NCBI RefSeq assembly: GCF_017813245.1
Contig: NZ_JAGIQL010000016.1
Location: 1 to 64,000, forward strand
DNA: 64,000 nucleotides
Direction of reading: 5' to 3'
From: Streptomyces montanisoli
GTDB taxonomy: Bacteria > Actinomycetota > Actinomycetes > Streptomycetales > Streptomycetaceae
In this document: positions 33,246 through 42,340 of the stretch, in pieces
Numbering within the stretch: the stretch's first letter is position 1
Layout: the number at the start of each line of letters is the position of its first letter
Made by a program: the position numbers and the translations under genes
Notes under the pieces: generated by a model
The model's database searches: none
Seen by the model: only the letters and a program-made list of their open reading frames with translations
What the model was told of the DNA's origin: nothing

Positions 33246-34658
33246 ATGGTCCGTAGTGCGCAAGGCGGCGGCAGCGCGCAAGGCAGCGGCCCCGCGTCCG
33301 GGGAGCGGGCGCTCGCCGAGTTCGGGTACACCCAGGAGCTCAAGCGCAGCCTCGGCATGAAGGACCTGCTGATCTACGGGCTCGTCTTCATGGTGCCCAC
33401 CGCGCCGTTCGCCATCTACGGCTCGGTGTTCAACGAGTCCAAGGGCATGGTCGCGCTGACCTACGCCATCGGATGCGTCGCGATGATCTTCACCGCGTTC
33501 AGCTACCGCTCGATGTCGCGCGCGTTCCCCGTGGCCGGCTCGGTCTACGCCTACGCGGGGCGCGGGCTCGGCGCGCCCGCCGGCTTCCTGGCCGGCTGGG
33601 CGATCCTGCTCGACTACCTGCTGATCCCGACCCTGCTGTACGTCACCGGCGCGGCCGCGCTCGGGTCCGTCGTGCCCGGCGTGCCGCAGTGGGTGTGGGT
33701 GGTGATCTTCGTGGCGGTCAACACGGTGGTCAACCTGGCGGGCATCAAGCTGTTCGCGATGGCCAACACCGTCTTCCTGATCGGTGAGGCGCTCGTCCTG
33801 GCCCTCTTCATCGTCCTCGGCGTCATCGCGGTCGCCAGGGGTGTCAACGGGGCGCACTGGAGCTGGGATCCGCTGTACAACCCGGACCAGTTCCACGTCA
33901 GCTTCGTCTTCGGCGCGATCTCCGTGGCGGCCCTGTCCTTCCTCGGATTCGACGCCATCTCGACGCTGGCCGAGGAGGTCAAGGGCGGCTCGAAGATGGT
34001 CGGCCGTGCCACCGTGCTGTCCCTGCTGATGGTGGCGGGACTCTTCGTCGTGCAGACCTTCCTCGCCGGGCTGCTGCTGCCGGGGAAGACGCACTTCGCC
34101 GGCGACACCGCCACCAACGACGCCTTCTACACCGTCGCGCGGCTGGTCGGCGGCACCTGGTTCAAGGTCGTGGTCGCGCTGACGGTGGCGCTGTCCGCCG
34201 CCCTCGCCAACTCGCTCGCGGCCCAGGCGGCGACATCGCGCCTGCTGTTCTCGATGGCCCGCGACGGGCAGCTGCCGAAGTTCCTCGCGCACGTCGACCC
34301 GCGGCGCAAGGTCCCGCAGCGCGCCGTGCTGCTGGTCGGCGCCGTCAGCCTGATCCTCGGCGTCTTCTTCGTCGGCCAGGTCGGTCTCCTGTCCAGTCTG
34401 GTCAACTTCGGCGCGCTGTTCTCCTTCCTGATGCTGCACGTCACTGTCGGGGTGTACTACCTGGTCAAGAAGCGGCAGCGCACCTACGGCGTGCACCTGG
34501 CCGTGCCGCTGATCGGGTTCGCGATCATCGCCTACGTGCTCTGGAACGCCGACGCCAAGGCCCAGATCGGCGGCCTGATCTGGCTGGCGATCGGGGTGGT
34601 GGTCGTCCTGGTGCGCAAGTTCACCGGCCGGCCGGTCGAGCTCACCCAGCCGCAGTGA
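33246..34658 (+). CDS. APC-superfamily amino acid/amine permease
   Basis: 470 aa, 12 TM helices. Typical opening LKRSLGMKDLLIYGLVFMVPTAPFAIYG; the TM6-region motif VAALSFLGFDAISTLAEEVKG is conserved in the family. ATG 33246 has a perfect AGGAGG ribosome site 6 bp upstream. The stop overlaps the GTG of the following beta-lactamase-fold gene (GTGA), so import and hydrolysis of the same compound are likely. Regulated by the divergent FadR-type protein. The 20-residue N-terminal extension is Ser/Gly-rich. Confidence 0.88.
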   Translation: MVRSAQGGGSAQGSGPASGERALAEFGYTQELKRSLGMKDLLIYGLVFMVPTAPFAIYGSVFNESKGMVALTYAIGCVAMIFTAFSYRSMSRAFPVAGSVYAYAGRGLGAPAGFLAGWAILLDYLLIPTLLYVTGAAALGSVVPGVPQWVWVVIFVAVNTVVNLAGIKLFAMANTVFLIGEALVLALFIVLGVIAVARGVNGAHWSWDPLYNPDQFHVSFVFGAISVAALSFLGFDAISTLAEEVKGGSKMVGRATVLSLLMVAGLFVVQTFLAGLLLPGKTHFAGDTATNDAFYTVARLVGGTWFKVVVALTVALSAALANSLAAQAATSRLLFSMARDGQLPKFLAHVDPRRKVPQRAVLLVGAVSLILGVFFVGQVGLLSSLVNFGALFSFLMLHVTVGVYYLVKKRQRTYGVHLAVPLIGFAIIAYVLWNADAKAQIGGLIWLAIGVVVVLVRKFTGRPVELTQPQ

Positions 34659-35494
34659 CCGGCCCCGCCCCGGACACGCCTCACCTCGGCGCGGCGCTCG
34701 CCGCCCGGCGTGCGGACGGAGGCGTCGTCTTGGTGTGGTGCTCCCGCCTGGACGAACGGGCCGCCTTCACGCACCAGGCGGACCGTACGCACTACGCGGC
34801 GAGCCTGATCAAGCCGGCCGTCCTGCGCGCCGCGCACCGGAATCTCGACCTCGGCGAGCGGGTCCTGGTCCACGACCGGTTCCCCTCCGTGGTGCGCGGC
34901 CACTACCGCGTACAGCGTGCCGACGACAACGACGAGGTGCCCTGGGAGCGGCTCGGCGCGCACATGACGCTCGGCCGGCTGTGCCATCGGATGATCCGCG
35001 CCAGCAGCAACCTCGCCACGAGCCTGGTGGTCGAGGCGGTCGGGCTGCCCGCCGTCGCTGCCTGCGCACCCCCGGGCCTGGTGGTCACCCGTCCCATCGG
35101 GGACCGTGCCGCCATCGAGGCCGGGCTCACCAACACCGTCACCGCCGCGGCGGCCGGCGCCCTGCTGGCCGGCGCCGCCGGTGACACCGCCCTGCTCGCC
35201 CCGTACCGCGAGCAGGAGTACCGCGACGGGATACCGGCGGCGCTGCCGGCCGGCGTCCAGGTGGCGAACAAGAACGCCTGGGTGGACGGGGTGGAGCACG
35301 ACGCGGCCCTGATCGAGCCCGCCGACGCGCCCCCGTACGTCCTCGCGGTGTGCACGACCGGCCTGGCGCCGGAGCACGCGCGCGCGGCGATCCACGCCGT
35401 CACACGGGCGAGCTGGGCCGACCGGCACTCCCTCGGCCGGCACTCCCTCGGCCCGCCGGCCGGGCAGGCGGGGCCGCCGCTCAGGCCTCGATGA
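34655..35494 (+). CDS. Class-A-beta-lactamase-fold serine hydrolase
   Basis: 279 aa, no signal peptide. Active-site SxxK is ASLIK (about residue 50), the SxN motif is SSN in [11 protein letters not shown], and the usual KTG is replaced by NKNAW, so it is unlikely to be a true beta-lactamase. It is coupled to the APC permease by a GTGA overlap, which points to a cytosolic amidase or peptidase acting on the imported compound. The C-terminus contains a 15-bp tandem duplication giving [10 protein letters not shown]. It overlaps the convergent hydrolase by 14 bp. Confidence 0.75.
   Translation: MTGPAPDTPHLGAALAARRADGGVVLVWCSRLDERAAFTHQADRTHYAASLIKPAVLRAAHRNLDLGERVLVHDRFPSVVRGHYRVQRADDNDEVPWERLGAHMTLGRLCHRMIRASSNLATSLVVEAVGLPAVAACAPPGLVVTRPIGDRAAIEAGLTNTVTAAAAGALLAGAAGDTALLAPYREQEYRDGIPAALPAGVQVANKNAWVDGVEHDAALIEPADAPPYVLAVCTTGLAPEHARAAIHAVTRASWADRHSLGRHSLGPPAGQAGPPLRPR
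35423..35452 (+). repeat. 15-bp tandem duplication in the serine hydrolase gene
   Basis: CGGCACTCCCTCGGC is present twice in direct succession (35423-35437, 35438-35452), adding five residues (RHSLG) in frame near the C-terminus. It looks like a recent slippage event. Confidence 0.85.
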
Positions 35495-36305
35495 AGGCGA
35501 GCAGGTCGGCGTTGACGACGTCGGCCTGGGTGGTGGGCATGCCGTGCGGGAAGCCGGCGTACGTCTTGAGCGTGGCGTTCTGCAGCAGCTCGGCCGTCAG
35601 CGGTGCGGAGTCGGCGTAGGGGACGATCTGGTCGTCGTCGCCGTGCATGACCAGCACGGGGATCGAGATGCTCCGCAGGTCGTCGGTGAAGTCCGTCTGG
35701 GAGAAGGCGACGATGCCGTCGTAGTGGGCCTTGGCGCCGCCCATCATGCCCTGCCGCCACCAGTTGTCGACGACCGCCTCGACGGGCTCGGCCCCCGGGC
35801 GGTTGAACCCGTAGAACGGGCCGGCGGCGAGGTCGCGGTAGAAGGCCGACCGGTACTGCGCCGTCTGGGCCTGGAAGCCGTCGAAGGTGGACTTGGGCAG
35901 GCCGCCCGGGTTCGCGTCGGTCCGCAGCATCAGCGGCGGCACGGCGGAGATCAGCGCCGCCTTGGCGGCCCTGCCCGTGCCGTGCCTGGCGAGGTAGCGC
36001 ACCACCTCGCCGCCGCCGGTCGAGTGGCCGACGTGGACGGCGTCGTGGAGGTCGAGGTGCGCGACCACCGCGGCCAGGTCGTCCGCGTAGTGGTCCATGT
36101 CGTGGCCGTCGGCGACCTGCTCGGAGCGTCCGTGGCCGCGCCGGTCGTGGGCGACGACGCGGTAGCCGCGGCCCGCGAAGTACATCATCTGGGCGTCCCA
36201 GTCGTCGGACGACAAGGGCCAGCCGTGGCTGAAGACGATCGGCCGGCCCTGCCCCCAGTCCTTGTAGAAGATCTCCGTGCCGTCCGTGGACGTGATGGTG
36301 GGCAT
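35481..36305 (-). CDS. Alpha/beta hydrolase, non-haem chloroperoxidase type
   Basis: 274 aa. Starts with [18 protein letters not shown]; oxyanion region [13 protein letters not shown]; nucleophile elbow [18 protein letters not shown] (Ser); acid in [11 protein letters not shown]; His in [11 protein letters not shown]. This is the cofactor-free bromo/chloroperoxidase-perhydrolase group, which more often acts as an esterase in vivo. ATG 36305 with AGGAGT upstream. Cytosolic; single gene. Confidence 0.93.
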   Translation of the reverse strand: MPTITSTDGTEIFYKDWGQGRPIVFSHGWPLSSDDWDAQMMYFAGRGYRVVAHDRRGHGRSEQVADGHDMDHYADDLAAVVAHLDLHDAVHVGHSTGGGEVVRYLARHGTGRAAKAALISAVPPLMLRTDANPGGLPKSTFDGFQAQTAQYRSAFYRDLAAGPFYGFNRPGAEPVEAVVDNWWRQGMMGGAKAHYDGIVAFSQTDFTDDLRSISIPVLVMHGDDDQIVPYADSAPLTAELLQNATLKTYAGFPHGMPTTQADVVNADLLAFIEA

Positions 36306-36518
36306 GACTGACTCCTGTCGGTGGCAGGCGGGTTGGGCGCGAGGCATGGTCTCCGCATTACCTACATGACGTGCGCGGTCCTCGCGGGCGGCGGCCCGCC
36401 GGGCTTGGGCCACCTGGGGGACACGCCGTCCCCTCGCCGCGGGCGGGTGGCGACCGCGCCCGGTGCGGGCAGCCTCTTCATGCAGAGTGGACCGGCGAGT
36501 GGAGGCGGAAGGGAACAC

Positions 36519-37505
36519 ATGACAGCCGTGCAGCGCGTCGACATCTTTCAGCGCAGGCACCGGTGGCTCGGTCTGCCGCTGGCCGTCGTCTACAAGTTCT
36601 TCGACGACCAGGGGCCCTACCTCGCCGCGCTCCTCACGTACTACGGCTTCCTCGCGCTCTTCCCCCTGCTGCTCCTGCTCGTGACGGCCCTGAGCGGCCT
36701 GCTGCACAACGATCCGCACCTGCAGCACCAGGTGCTGCACTCGGCCCTCAGCCAGTTCCCGGTGATCGGCGGTCAGATCGGCGACAACATCCACTCCTTC
36801 CGCAGCAACGGGTTCGCCCTCGCCGGCGGCATCGCGGGCAGCCTCTACGGCGTATCGGGCGTCATGACGGCGGCTCAGAACGCGCTGAACAACATCTGGG
36901 CCGTGCCCAGGTGCGAACGGCTCAACCCACTGCGCTCCCGGGTGCGCGGGCTGCTCTTCCTCGTCGTGCCGGTCGCCGGGCTGATCCTCACCTCGGCCCT
37001 GTCCGTGGTCGCGTCGGTGCCCCGGATCTTCGGCACCCGCATCGGGACGGGTTCCACGCTCGGGCTGAACGCCGCCGCGATCGTCCTCACCACCGCCATG
37101 CTGATGGCGGCCTACCACGTCCTCACCCACCGGGCGCAGCCCGTGCAGCACGTGGCAGGCGGGGCGCTGATCGCGGCCTGCGTCTGGCAGACGGTGCAGT
37201 GGGGCGGCAACTACTACGTCCACCACATCCTGCGCGGCGCCACGGCCACCTACGGCCTGTTCGGCATCGTCCTCGGCCTCTTCGCCTGGATCTTCCTCGG
37301 CGCCCTGGTCTTCGTGCTCGGAGCGGAGATCAGCACCGTGCGGGCGTTCCGGCTGTGGCCGCGCAGCCTGCTCACCCCGTTCACCGACCGCGTCCTGCTG
37401 ACGCACGGCGACAGACTCGCCTACACCCGCTACGCCGCCATCCAGAAGCTGAAGGGGTTCGAGGACATCGAGGTGTCCTTCGGGCCCTCACCCCTCGACA
37501 AGTAG
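36519..37505 (+). CDS. YihY/BrkB-family membrane protein
   Basis: 328 aa with six TM helices. [31 protein letters not shown] is the typical N-terminal block, and [21 protein letters not shown] and [28 protein letters not shown] are the conserved C-terminal ones. Previously called ribonuclease BN, the family is now regarded as a membrane protein of unsettled function. ATG 36519 has AAGGGA upstream; longer in-frame starts reach into the 213-bp intergenic gap and look non-coding. Confidence 0.88.
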   Translation: MTAVQRVDIFQRRHRWLGLPLAVVYKFFDDQGPYLAALLTYYGFLALFPLLLLLVTALSGLLHNDPHLQHQVLHSALSQFPVIGGQIGDNIHSFRSNGFALAGGIAGSLYGVSGVMTAAQNALNNIWAVPRCERLNPLRSRVRGLLFLVVPVAGLILTSALSVVASVPRIFGTRIGTGSTLGLNAAAIVLTTAMLMAAYHVLTHRAQPVQHVAGGALIAACVWQTVQWGGNYYVHHILRGATATYGLFGIVLGLFAWIFLGALVFVLGAEISTVRAFRLWPRSLLTPFTDRVLLTHGDRLAYTRYAAIQKLKGFEDIEVSFGPSPLDK

Positions 37506-37540
37506 CGCCATCGATCAAGCAGGCGACCGGACGAGCCAGT

Positions 37541-37918
37541 TCAGCCGAACAGGCTCTGCGCCACGGCGAAGCCGGCGAAGGCCGCGCCGAGACCCGCCAC
37601 GACCGAGGCGGCGATGTTCGCCACGGCGAAGAACCGCGCCCCGGTCTCGGCGAGGCGCAGGGTCTCGTAGGAGAACGTCGAGTACGTCGTCAGCGCCCCG
37701 CACAGCCCCGTGCCCAGCAGCACCTGGAGGGTGTGGCCCGCCGCCCCCGCCAGGGCCGCGCCGGTCAGGACGCCGAGGATCAGCGAGCCGACGACGTTGG
37801 CGGTGAACGTGCCCCAGGGGAAGACCGTGTCGTGGCGCGACTGCACGGCCCGGTCGGTCAGATAGCGCAACGGCGCGCCCACGGCGCCGCCCAGGGCGAC
37901 GAGGAGGATGTCGCTCAC
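37541..37918 (-). CDS. crcB: Fluoride exporter CrcB, second copy
   Basis: 125 aa, four TM helices. GGAVGAPLRYLTDRAV, FPWGTFTANVVGSLILGVL (the GNxxG/NxxGS-type motif) and CGALTTYSTFSYETLRL are Fluc/CrcB signatures. Heterodimeric Fluc channels need two genes; here GTG 37918 overlaps the stop of the first crcB by 4 bp. Expels fluoride from the cytosol. The operon follows a fluoride riboswitch. Ends 35 bp from the convergent yihY-like gene. Confidence 0.93.
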   Translation of the reverse strand: MSDILLVALGGAVGAPLRYLTDRAVQSRHDTVFPWGTFTANVVGSLILGVLTGAALAGAAGHTLQVLLGTGLCGALTTYSTFSYETLRLAETGARFFAVANIAASVVAGLGAAFAGFAVAQSLFG

Positions 37919-38409
37919 CGCTCGCCCCATTTCGCGACGACGCGGCGGGTGGACCACGCGCCGGCGCTCACCGCCGCCATCGCGGCGACCAGCGTCGCGG
38001 CCAGATAGGCCAGCGCCGGCCCGGCGCGCCCGCTGTCGACCAGCCGCACGATGTCCACGCAGTACGTGGAGAAGGTGGTGAAGCCGCCCAGCACGCCGGT
38101 GGCGAAGAACGGGCGCAGCAGGCGGTGCGCGGAGAACACCTCGCTCACCACGACGAGGAAGACCCCGATCACCAGGCACCCCACCGCGTTGACGGTCAGC
38201 GTCGCCCAGGGGAAGCCGTCCGTGCCCGCCGGCCAGAGCCGGGACGCGCCGTAGCGGGCGACGGCGCCGAGCGCGCCGCCGACGGCGATCACACCGAGGA
38301 CGGTGTAGTGCGGGAGCCGGGGTTCGCGGCGGCGCGGGGAGGCCGAGAGGCCGGTATCGGGATCGATGGGTTCTGCCGAAGCCGGCGGGCCGGTCCGCTG
38401 AGACGGCAT
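37915..38409 (-). CDS. crcB: Fluoride exporter CrcB, first copy
   Basis: 164 aa: a 40-residue hydrophilic N-terminal extension (SQRTGPPASAEPIDPDTGLS) followed by four TM helices. Signatures: GGALGAVARYGASRLWP, FPWATLTVNAVGCLVIGVF, FFATGVLGGFTTFSTYCVDI. The partner is the adjacent CrcB, with which it would form a dual-topology or heterodimeric channel. ATG 38409 follows GGGAG. Between riboswitch and start lies a TCCGCG-CA-CGCGGA hairpin that could take part in gene control. Confidence 0.92.
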   Translation of the reverse strand: MPSQRTGPPASAEPIDPDTGLSASPRRREPRLPHYTVLGVIAVGGALGAVARYGASRLWPAGTDGFPWATLTVNAVGCLVIGVFLVVVSEVFSAHRLLRPFFATGVLGGFTTFSTYCVDIVRLVDSGRAGPALAYLAATLVAAMAAVSAGAWSTRRVVAKWGER

Positions 38410-38460
38410 GGTTCTCCCTACGCGTGGTGGCACGTCCGCGTGCGCGGAGGCGGTCTTTCA

Positions 38461-38520
38461 CGAGTAGGGACCGTTGGCGGCGGGCTGCCGCGGTTCGGGT
38501 ACGGCGGGCCCCACCGCCGC
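38461..38520 (-). ncRNA. Fluoride riboswitch (crcB motif)
   Basis: Minus-strand RNA upstream of the crcB pair. P1 is GGCG/CGCC closing the loop GUGGGGCC. The loop part GGGGCC can pair fully (one G-U) with downstream GGUCCC, giving the diagnostic pseudoknot. A GCGGC/GCCGC hairpin with loop AGCCC lies between. The AACCGC and CUACU sequences and the A and U of the ligand-site pair (T. petrophila A40, U48) are kept. The usual A6-U38 pair is replaced by G and C, a compensating change. Confidence 0.8.
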
Positions 38521-38573
38521 GCGGCGCCCGGAGAAGGGCACCACAAGGGCTCCAGGATAGCGGGCCCGCCCGT

Positions 38574-39611
38574 TCACCCCGCGAGCAGGCCGTACGCCGT
38601 CGTCACGAAGGTGTCGCGCAGGCGGCAGCGGCGGGTGCAGGCCGCGGCCAGCGCGGTGGCCGTGTCGGGGACGAAGCCGAGGAAGGTCTGCTGGCCGCTG
38701 GTGGCGCCCGCGTGGAAGTAGAGGGGGCCGCGGTCGGTCTCGTGGCGGAACCACGTGAGGGTGTGGACGTGCGCGTGGCCGTGCCCGCGGCGCAGGAGCG
38801 GGCGGCGCACCCCGAGCAGGGCCTCGCGCAGCGGCCCGGCCGGGCGCAGGTGGGCATCGAGGAACGACAGCAGGTCGCCGGGGGTGGCGCGGACCGCTCC
38901 GGCCGCCTCGAAGCCGCCGATGAGCAGCGGCGGTGTGGGCTTCGTGCCGTCGGCCGTGTGCCCGGTCGCGTCGATGCCGGGGCCCGCGGGGGCCAGCGCC
39001 GTCCCGGTGAGACCGAGGGGCGCCAGCACACCGCCGGTCACCAGCTCCGCCCATGGCGTCCCGGTGGCCGCCACGAGCGCCTGGCCGAGGACGGCGACGC
39101 CGAAGTTCGAGTAGCGCCACCGGGTGCCCGGGCGGTGGCGCGGGCGCGCCCGCAGGAAGGCGGCGATCACGCGGTCCGCCGTGTAGTGCGCGTACGGGTT
39201 GGTCAGCCAGTGCCGCACCGCCCCCGGATACAGGTCCGCGGGCAGCGGCGGGAGCCCGGAGGTGTGGGTGATCAGGTGCGTCAGCGTGACGGGATCGCGG
39301 CCGACGGGACGCCCAGGGGCGAGGAGCGCGGCGGCCGGCGTGCCGGGGTCCACGGCCCCGTCCCGCGCCAGCCGCTCCAGCAGCAGCCCCGTGTACGGCT
39401 TGGACGCCGACCCCGTCTCGTAGCGCAGTGCCTCACGCGGCTCGGCCGGGGGCGGCGCCGTACCGCCGTGGCGTACGCTCCGCACGCCGTCACGGGAGTA
39501 CGCGAGGACCGCGTCGGGCGCGTCCATCGCGCGGACGGCCTCGTCCAGCGCCCGGGACGGGTCGCCTGCCGCGTCCAGGACACTCCGCGGCCGGTCCGTC
39601 GTGCTCGTCAT
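38574..39611 (-). CDS. Beta-lactamase-class-C-fold serine hydrolase
   Basis: 345 aa, no signal peptide. SxxK is in ETGSASKPYTG, the YxN motif is WRYSNFGVAVLG, and the third motif is HAGATSG (in place of KTG). The HLITHTSGLPPLP block is also typical. Family members are DD-peptidases, esterases or D-aminopeptidases. It is the last gene of an operon with two DUF6895-like genes (13-bp gap), where it could cleave the small peptide product or an ester. ATG 39611. Confidence 0.85.
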   Translation of the reverse strand: MTSTTDRPRSVLDAAGDPSRALDEAVRAMDAPDAVLAYSRDGVRSVRHGGTAPPPAEPREALRYETGSASKPYTGLLLERLARDGAVDPGTPAAALLAPGRPVGRDPVTLTHLITHTSGLPPLPADLYPGAVRHWLTNPYAHYTADRVIAAFLRARPRHRPGTRWRYSNFGVAVLGQALVAATGTPWAELVTGGVLAPLGLTGTALAPAGPGIDATGHTADGTKPTPPLLIGGFEAAGAVRATPGDLLSFLDAHLRPAGPLREALLGVRRPLLRRGHGHAHVHTLTWFRHETDRGPLYFHAGATSGQQTFLGFVPDTATALAAACTRRCRLRDTFVTTAYGLLAG

Positions 39612-39624
39612 GGCGCGCAGCCGC

Positions 39625-40611
39625 TCATGCCGGGTCGCCGGTCAGGCGCGCCATGGCACGCGAGGTGGCGAGCGTGGAGGCGAAGGCGGCGACGAGCGTC
39701 GAGTGGTAGACGATGTCGAAGACCTCTTCTGGGCTGCCCTCCGGCATGGTGCGGATGGCCGGCATCGCCCCGTCGGGCTGCTGCGCCGCGGCGAAGGCCT
39801 CCCAGGCGCGTGCGTCGAGCGTCGGCTCGGGCAGGCACGCGTCGACGACGAGCAGCTCTCCGAGGAGGTCCCAGCGCTCCAGGTCGAGCCAGTCGTCCAG
39901 CCAGGCGGGCAGCCACAGCGCCAGGTAGCCGGCCAGGTCGTCCGGCAGCCCCCGCGGGTTCCTGCCCCAGTCCGTGAGGTGGAAGACCGTGTGCGTGATG
40001 TCGTAGCCGATGTGGCCCTCGACGGTCCAGGGCTCCGGCCGGCGCGCCAGCCACGTGTCGCGCAGGGCGGCGCGGAAGTCGGCGTCCGCCTCGTCCATCC
40101 GCGCCGTCCGGCCCGCGCCTTCCGGCGCCGCGACAGCCTCGAACCGCCGCCGGAACAAGGCCAGACCGAGCCGCCGTACGGGCTTGACCTCGAAAGCGGC
40201 CCAGCCGCGCCACCGCTGGTTCATCAGCACCGCACGCTCGACCTCGGGGTCCGCGTACCCCAGCTCGCGAAACGGCAGGTACACCTCGAACGGGATGGGC
40301 GAGACGGGCTCGATGCGCTGTCCCCGTACGAGCAGGTGCCCGCTGTCCAGCGTCTCGTGCCAGACATGGTCGAGCAGCCGCCTGACGAGGTCCGCCTGGC
40401 GCGATCCCGCGACGCCCTCGCGGAAGAGGACCGAGCCGATCATGGCGACCTCGCCGACGGGCTTGAACCGTTCGAGGAAGCCCGTCTCCGGGTCGACGTC
40501 CGGCTCCAGCCGGAAGCCGTCGCGGTGCGCGTACAGCCACTCCACGGCCTGCGCGCCCACCGAGTGGAGCAGGGAGGTCGCGGCCGTGGCGGCCGCCGGG
40601 GTCGTGGTCAT
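39625..40611 (-). CDS. DUF6895-like protein, copy 1
   Basis: 328 aa, cytosolic. Shares a layout with the neighbouring protein: N-terminal EWLYAHRDGFRLEPDVD with RFKPVGEVAMIG, a middle PEPWTVEGHIGYDITHTVFHLTDWG block, PAWLDDWLDLERWDLLGELLVV, an AWEAFAAAQQPDGAMP turn (reminiscent of the Q-W repeats of alpha/alpha-toroid enzymes) and C-terminal YHSTLVAAFAS. I recall this pattern as the actinobacterial DUF6895 group; function unknown. ATG 40611 overlaps the stop of copy 2 (ATGA). The His-containing TH-VFHLTDW motif could be catalytic. Confidence 0.65.
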   Translation of the reverse strand: MTTTPAAATAATSLLHSVGAQAVEWLYAHRDGFRLEPDVDPETGFLERFKPVGEVAMIGSVLFREGVAGSRQADLVRRLLDHVWHETLDSGHLLVRGQRIEPVSPIPFEVYLPFRELGYADPEVERAVLMNQRWRGWAAFEVKPVRRLGLALFRRRFEAVAAPEGAGRTARMDEADADFRAALRDTWLARRPEPWTVEGHIGYDITHTVFHLTDWGRNPRGLPDDLAGYLALWLPAWLDDWLDLERWDLLGELLVVDACLPEPTLDARAWEAFAAAQQPDGAMPAIRTMPEGSPEEVFDIVYHSTLVAAFASTLATSRAMARLTGDPA

Positions 40612-41546
40612 GCCGGGGCTCCCTCACTGTCTCGACGGGGGTCGTGCCCGCCCAGCGCGAGCGCGGCGGCGAAGGCGGCCATCAGGGTCGAGTGGTAGCA
40701 GTCGGCGAAGCCGCGCCGCTCGGTACGGCCGTGGCGGCCCGGGCCGGTCTCGGGCAGGCCGCCGCCGGTGTCCTGCGCCGCGGCGAGCGCGGACCACGCC
40801 CCGTGCAGCAGCGCCGGTGGTGGCGGCTCGGGCAACGCGGCCGCCACGGCGAGGAGTTCGGCGAGCAGGTCCCACTGGTCGTCCTCCGCGCAGGAGTCGA
40901 GCCAGGCGGGCAGCCACAGGCCGAGGTACGAGGCGATGTCGCCGGGGACGCGCGAGGCGTCGCCGCCCCAGTCGGTCAGGTGGAAGACCACATGGGTGAG
41001 CGTGTAGCCGGAGGCCGTCTCGAACGTCCACGGTTCGGGCAGGCCGCCGAGCCAGGTGGCGCGCAGCGCCCGCTCGGGGGAGCGGTGCTGGGGCAGCCCG
41101 ACGCGGCGCTCGGAGTTGAGCACGCCCAGGCGGCGGTTGGGCTGCTGCTCCGTCAGCCGCCAGCCGCGCGTGCCCGCCATCGTCGCCGCGAGCTCCTCGA
41201 ACGGGGCGTGCCGCATGCCCGCCGCGGCGAAGGCGGCGTAGATCTCCAGGGCGTACGTGGAGAAGGGTTCGAGGCGCAGGACGTCGTGGAAGAAGGCGCC
41301 CTTGCCCGTCAACGTCCAGGCGTACCGCAGCAGGCCGTCCGCGGTGTCGTGCAGCCGGTCCCCGGGGCCGGTGGCCCGGCGCACGGAGAGGCTGACCTGC
41401 GCGAGTTCGCCGAGCGGTTTCCACGTGCGGTTGACGTCCCCGGCCGGGTCGAGCGCGTCCTCGCCGAGCCGGAAGTCCGCGCGGTGGTCCTGGATCCAGC
41501 CGAGCGCGGCCTCGCCGACGGCTCTGACCGCCCCCGGGGAGGTCAC
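40608..41546 (-). CDS. DUF6895-like protein, copy 2
   Basis: 312 aa. Paralogue of the preceding gene: LGWIQDHRADFRLGEDALDP, TWKPLGELAQVSL, PEPWTFETASGYTLTHVVFHLTDWG, WDLLAELLAVAAALPEPP, AWSALAAAQDTGGGLPE, YHSTLMAAFAAALAL. GTG 41546 overlaps the stop of the upstream unknown gene (GTGA). The two copies are different enough (roughly one third identical by eye) to suggest a heteromeric or two-step enzyme rather than a recent duplication. Confidence 0.65.
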   Translation of the reverse strand: MTSPGAVRAVGEAALGWIQDHRADFRLGEDALDPAGDVNRTWKPLGELAQVSLSVRRATGPGDRLHDTADGLLRYAWTLTGKGAFFHDVLRLEPFSTYALEIYAAFAAAGMRHAPFEELAATMAGTRGWRLTEQQPNRRLGVLNSERRVGLPQHRSPERALRATWLGGLPEPWTFETASGYTLTHVVFHLTDWGGDASRVPGDIASYLGLWLPAWLDSCAEDDQWDLLAELLAVAAALPEPPPPALLHGAWSALAAAQDTGGGLPETGPGRHGRTERRGFADCYHSTLMAAFAAALALGGHDPRRDSEGAPA

Positions 41547-42331
41547 GCGGTGGTCCCCGCCCGCAGCTCCTGTGCGACGTGGACGTGCAGCGCGACGCGC
41601 GCGTCGGGCGCGCCCATCTGCGCGACGAAGGTCAGGCCCGCGTCGAGGCCCAGAGTGTCCGGGGCCCCGCCGGCGACGGAGAGCCACCTTCCGGCGCCCG
41701 CGGCCTGCAGCCAGTCGCGGCGGCGCACGGCCCGCACGAAGCCACGTGCGACGTCCACCGGCCTGCGCGCGGCGACACGCGCGACGCCGCTGTCGGCGCC
41801 CGGCACGGCGAGCGCGGCGAGCACGGCGAGCTGGTGGGTCAGTGTCTGCCAGGGCGCGTCGTCCAGCCAGCCGGTGCCGGGCTCGGCGGCGGTGGCGCCC
41901 ACCTCGCCGGCCGGTGCCGCCCCGTCGGCCGCTGCCGCGCCGGGTTCCGCGGCCGGGGGACCGCCCGGCCGTGGGTACGTGCTGACCGCGTCGGTGGTGC
42001 CGGCGAGGCGCAGCAGGGTACGCGTCATGGCCCAGTGGCTCCACGCCGAGACGGCGGGGGCGTCCTGCGCCGGCGGGAAGACCGAGACGGCCTGCTGGAA
42101 GAGTGCAAGGTCGACCGCGTCGGCGGGGCGGCCGAGCATGGTGCTCGGCAGCAGCACGTCACAGCCGAGTACCCGTACGGCGGCGAGGCCGAGGCCGTCG
42201 TCCGCGCCGATGCCGGCGCCCCCGCACACACCGCCGACGTGGTCCCCGCTCCTGAGAGCGGAGACCACCTCGAACGCGAGGTCCTGCACCGCACCCGTCA
42301 GGCGGGTGGAGGTGCCTGACTGCTCCGTCAT
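41543..42331 (-). CDS. Hypothetical protein of the peptide/DUF6895 operon
   Basis: 262 aa from ATG 42331, 9 bp after the stop of the small peptide gene. Mostly helical with Ala-rich segments (AVQDLAFEVVSALRSG; MTRTLLRLAG; LTHQLAVLAALAVPG; ARGFVRAVRRRDWLQAAG) and one flexible Pro/Gly/Ala-rich region (about 125-165). No signal peptide or TM helix and no family recognised. Translationally coupled to the DUF6895-like gene. It may be a peptide-binding or partner protein; inference from context only. Confidence 0.6.
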   Translation of the reverse strand: MTEQSGTSTRLTGAVQDLAFEVVSALRSGDHVGGVCGGAGIGADDGLGLAAVRVLGCDVLLPSTMLGRPADAVDLALFQQAVSVFPPAQDAPAVSAWSHWAMTRTLLRLAGTTDAVSTYPRPGGPPAAEPGAAAADGAAPAGEVGATAAEPGTGWLDDAPWQTLTHQLAVLAALAVPGADSGVARVAARRPVDVARGFVRAVRRRDWLQAAGAGRWLSVAGGAPDTLGLDAGLTFVAQMGAPDARVALHVHVAQELRAGTTA

Positions 42332-42340
42332 GGAATCCCG

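Noticed and set aside
34655..35494. Antibiotic-resistance beta-lactamase
   Set aside because: No signal peptide, the KTG motif is replaced by NKN, and the gene is coupled to an amino-acid permease.
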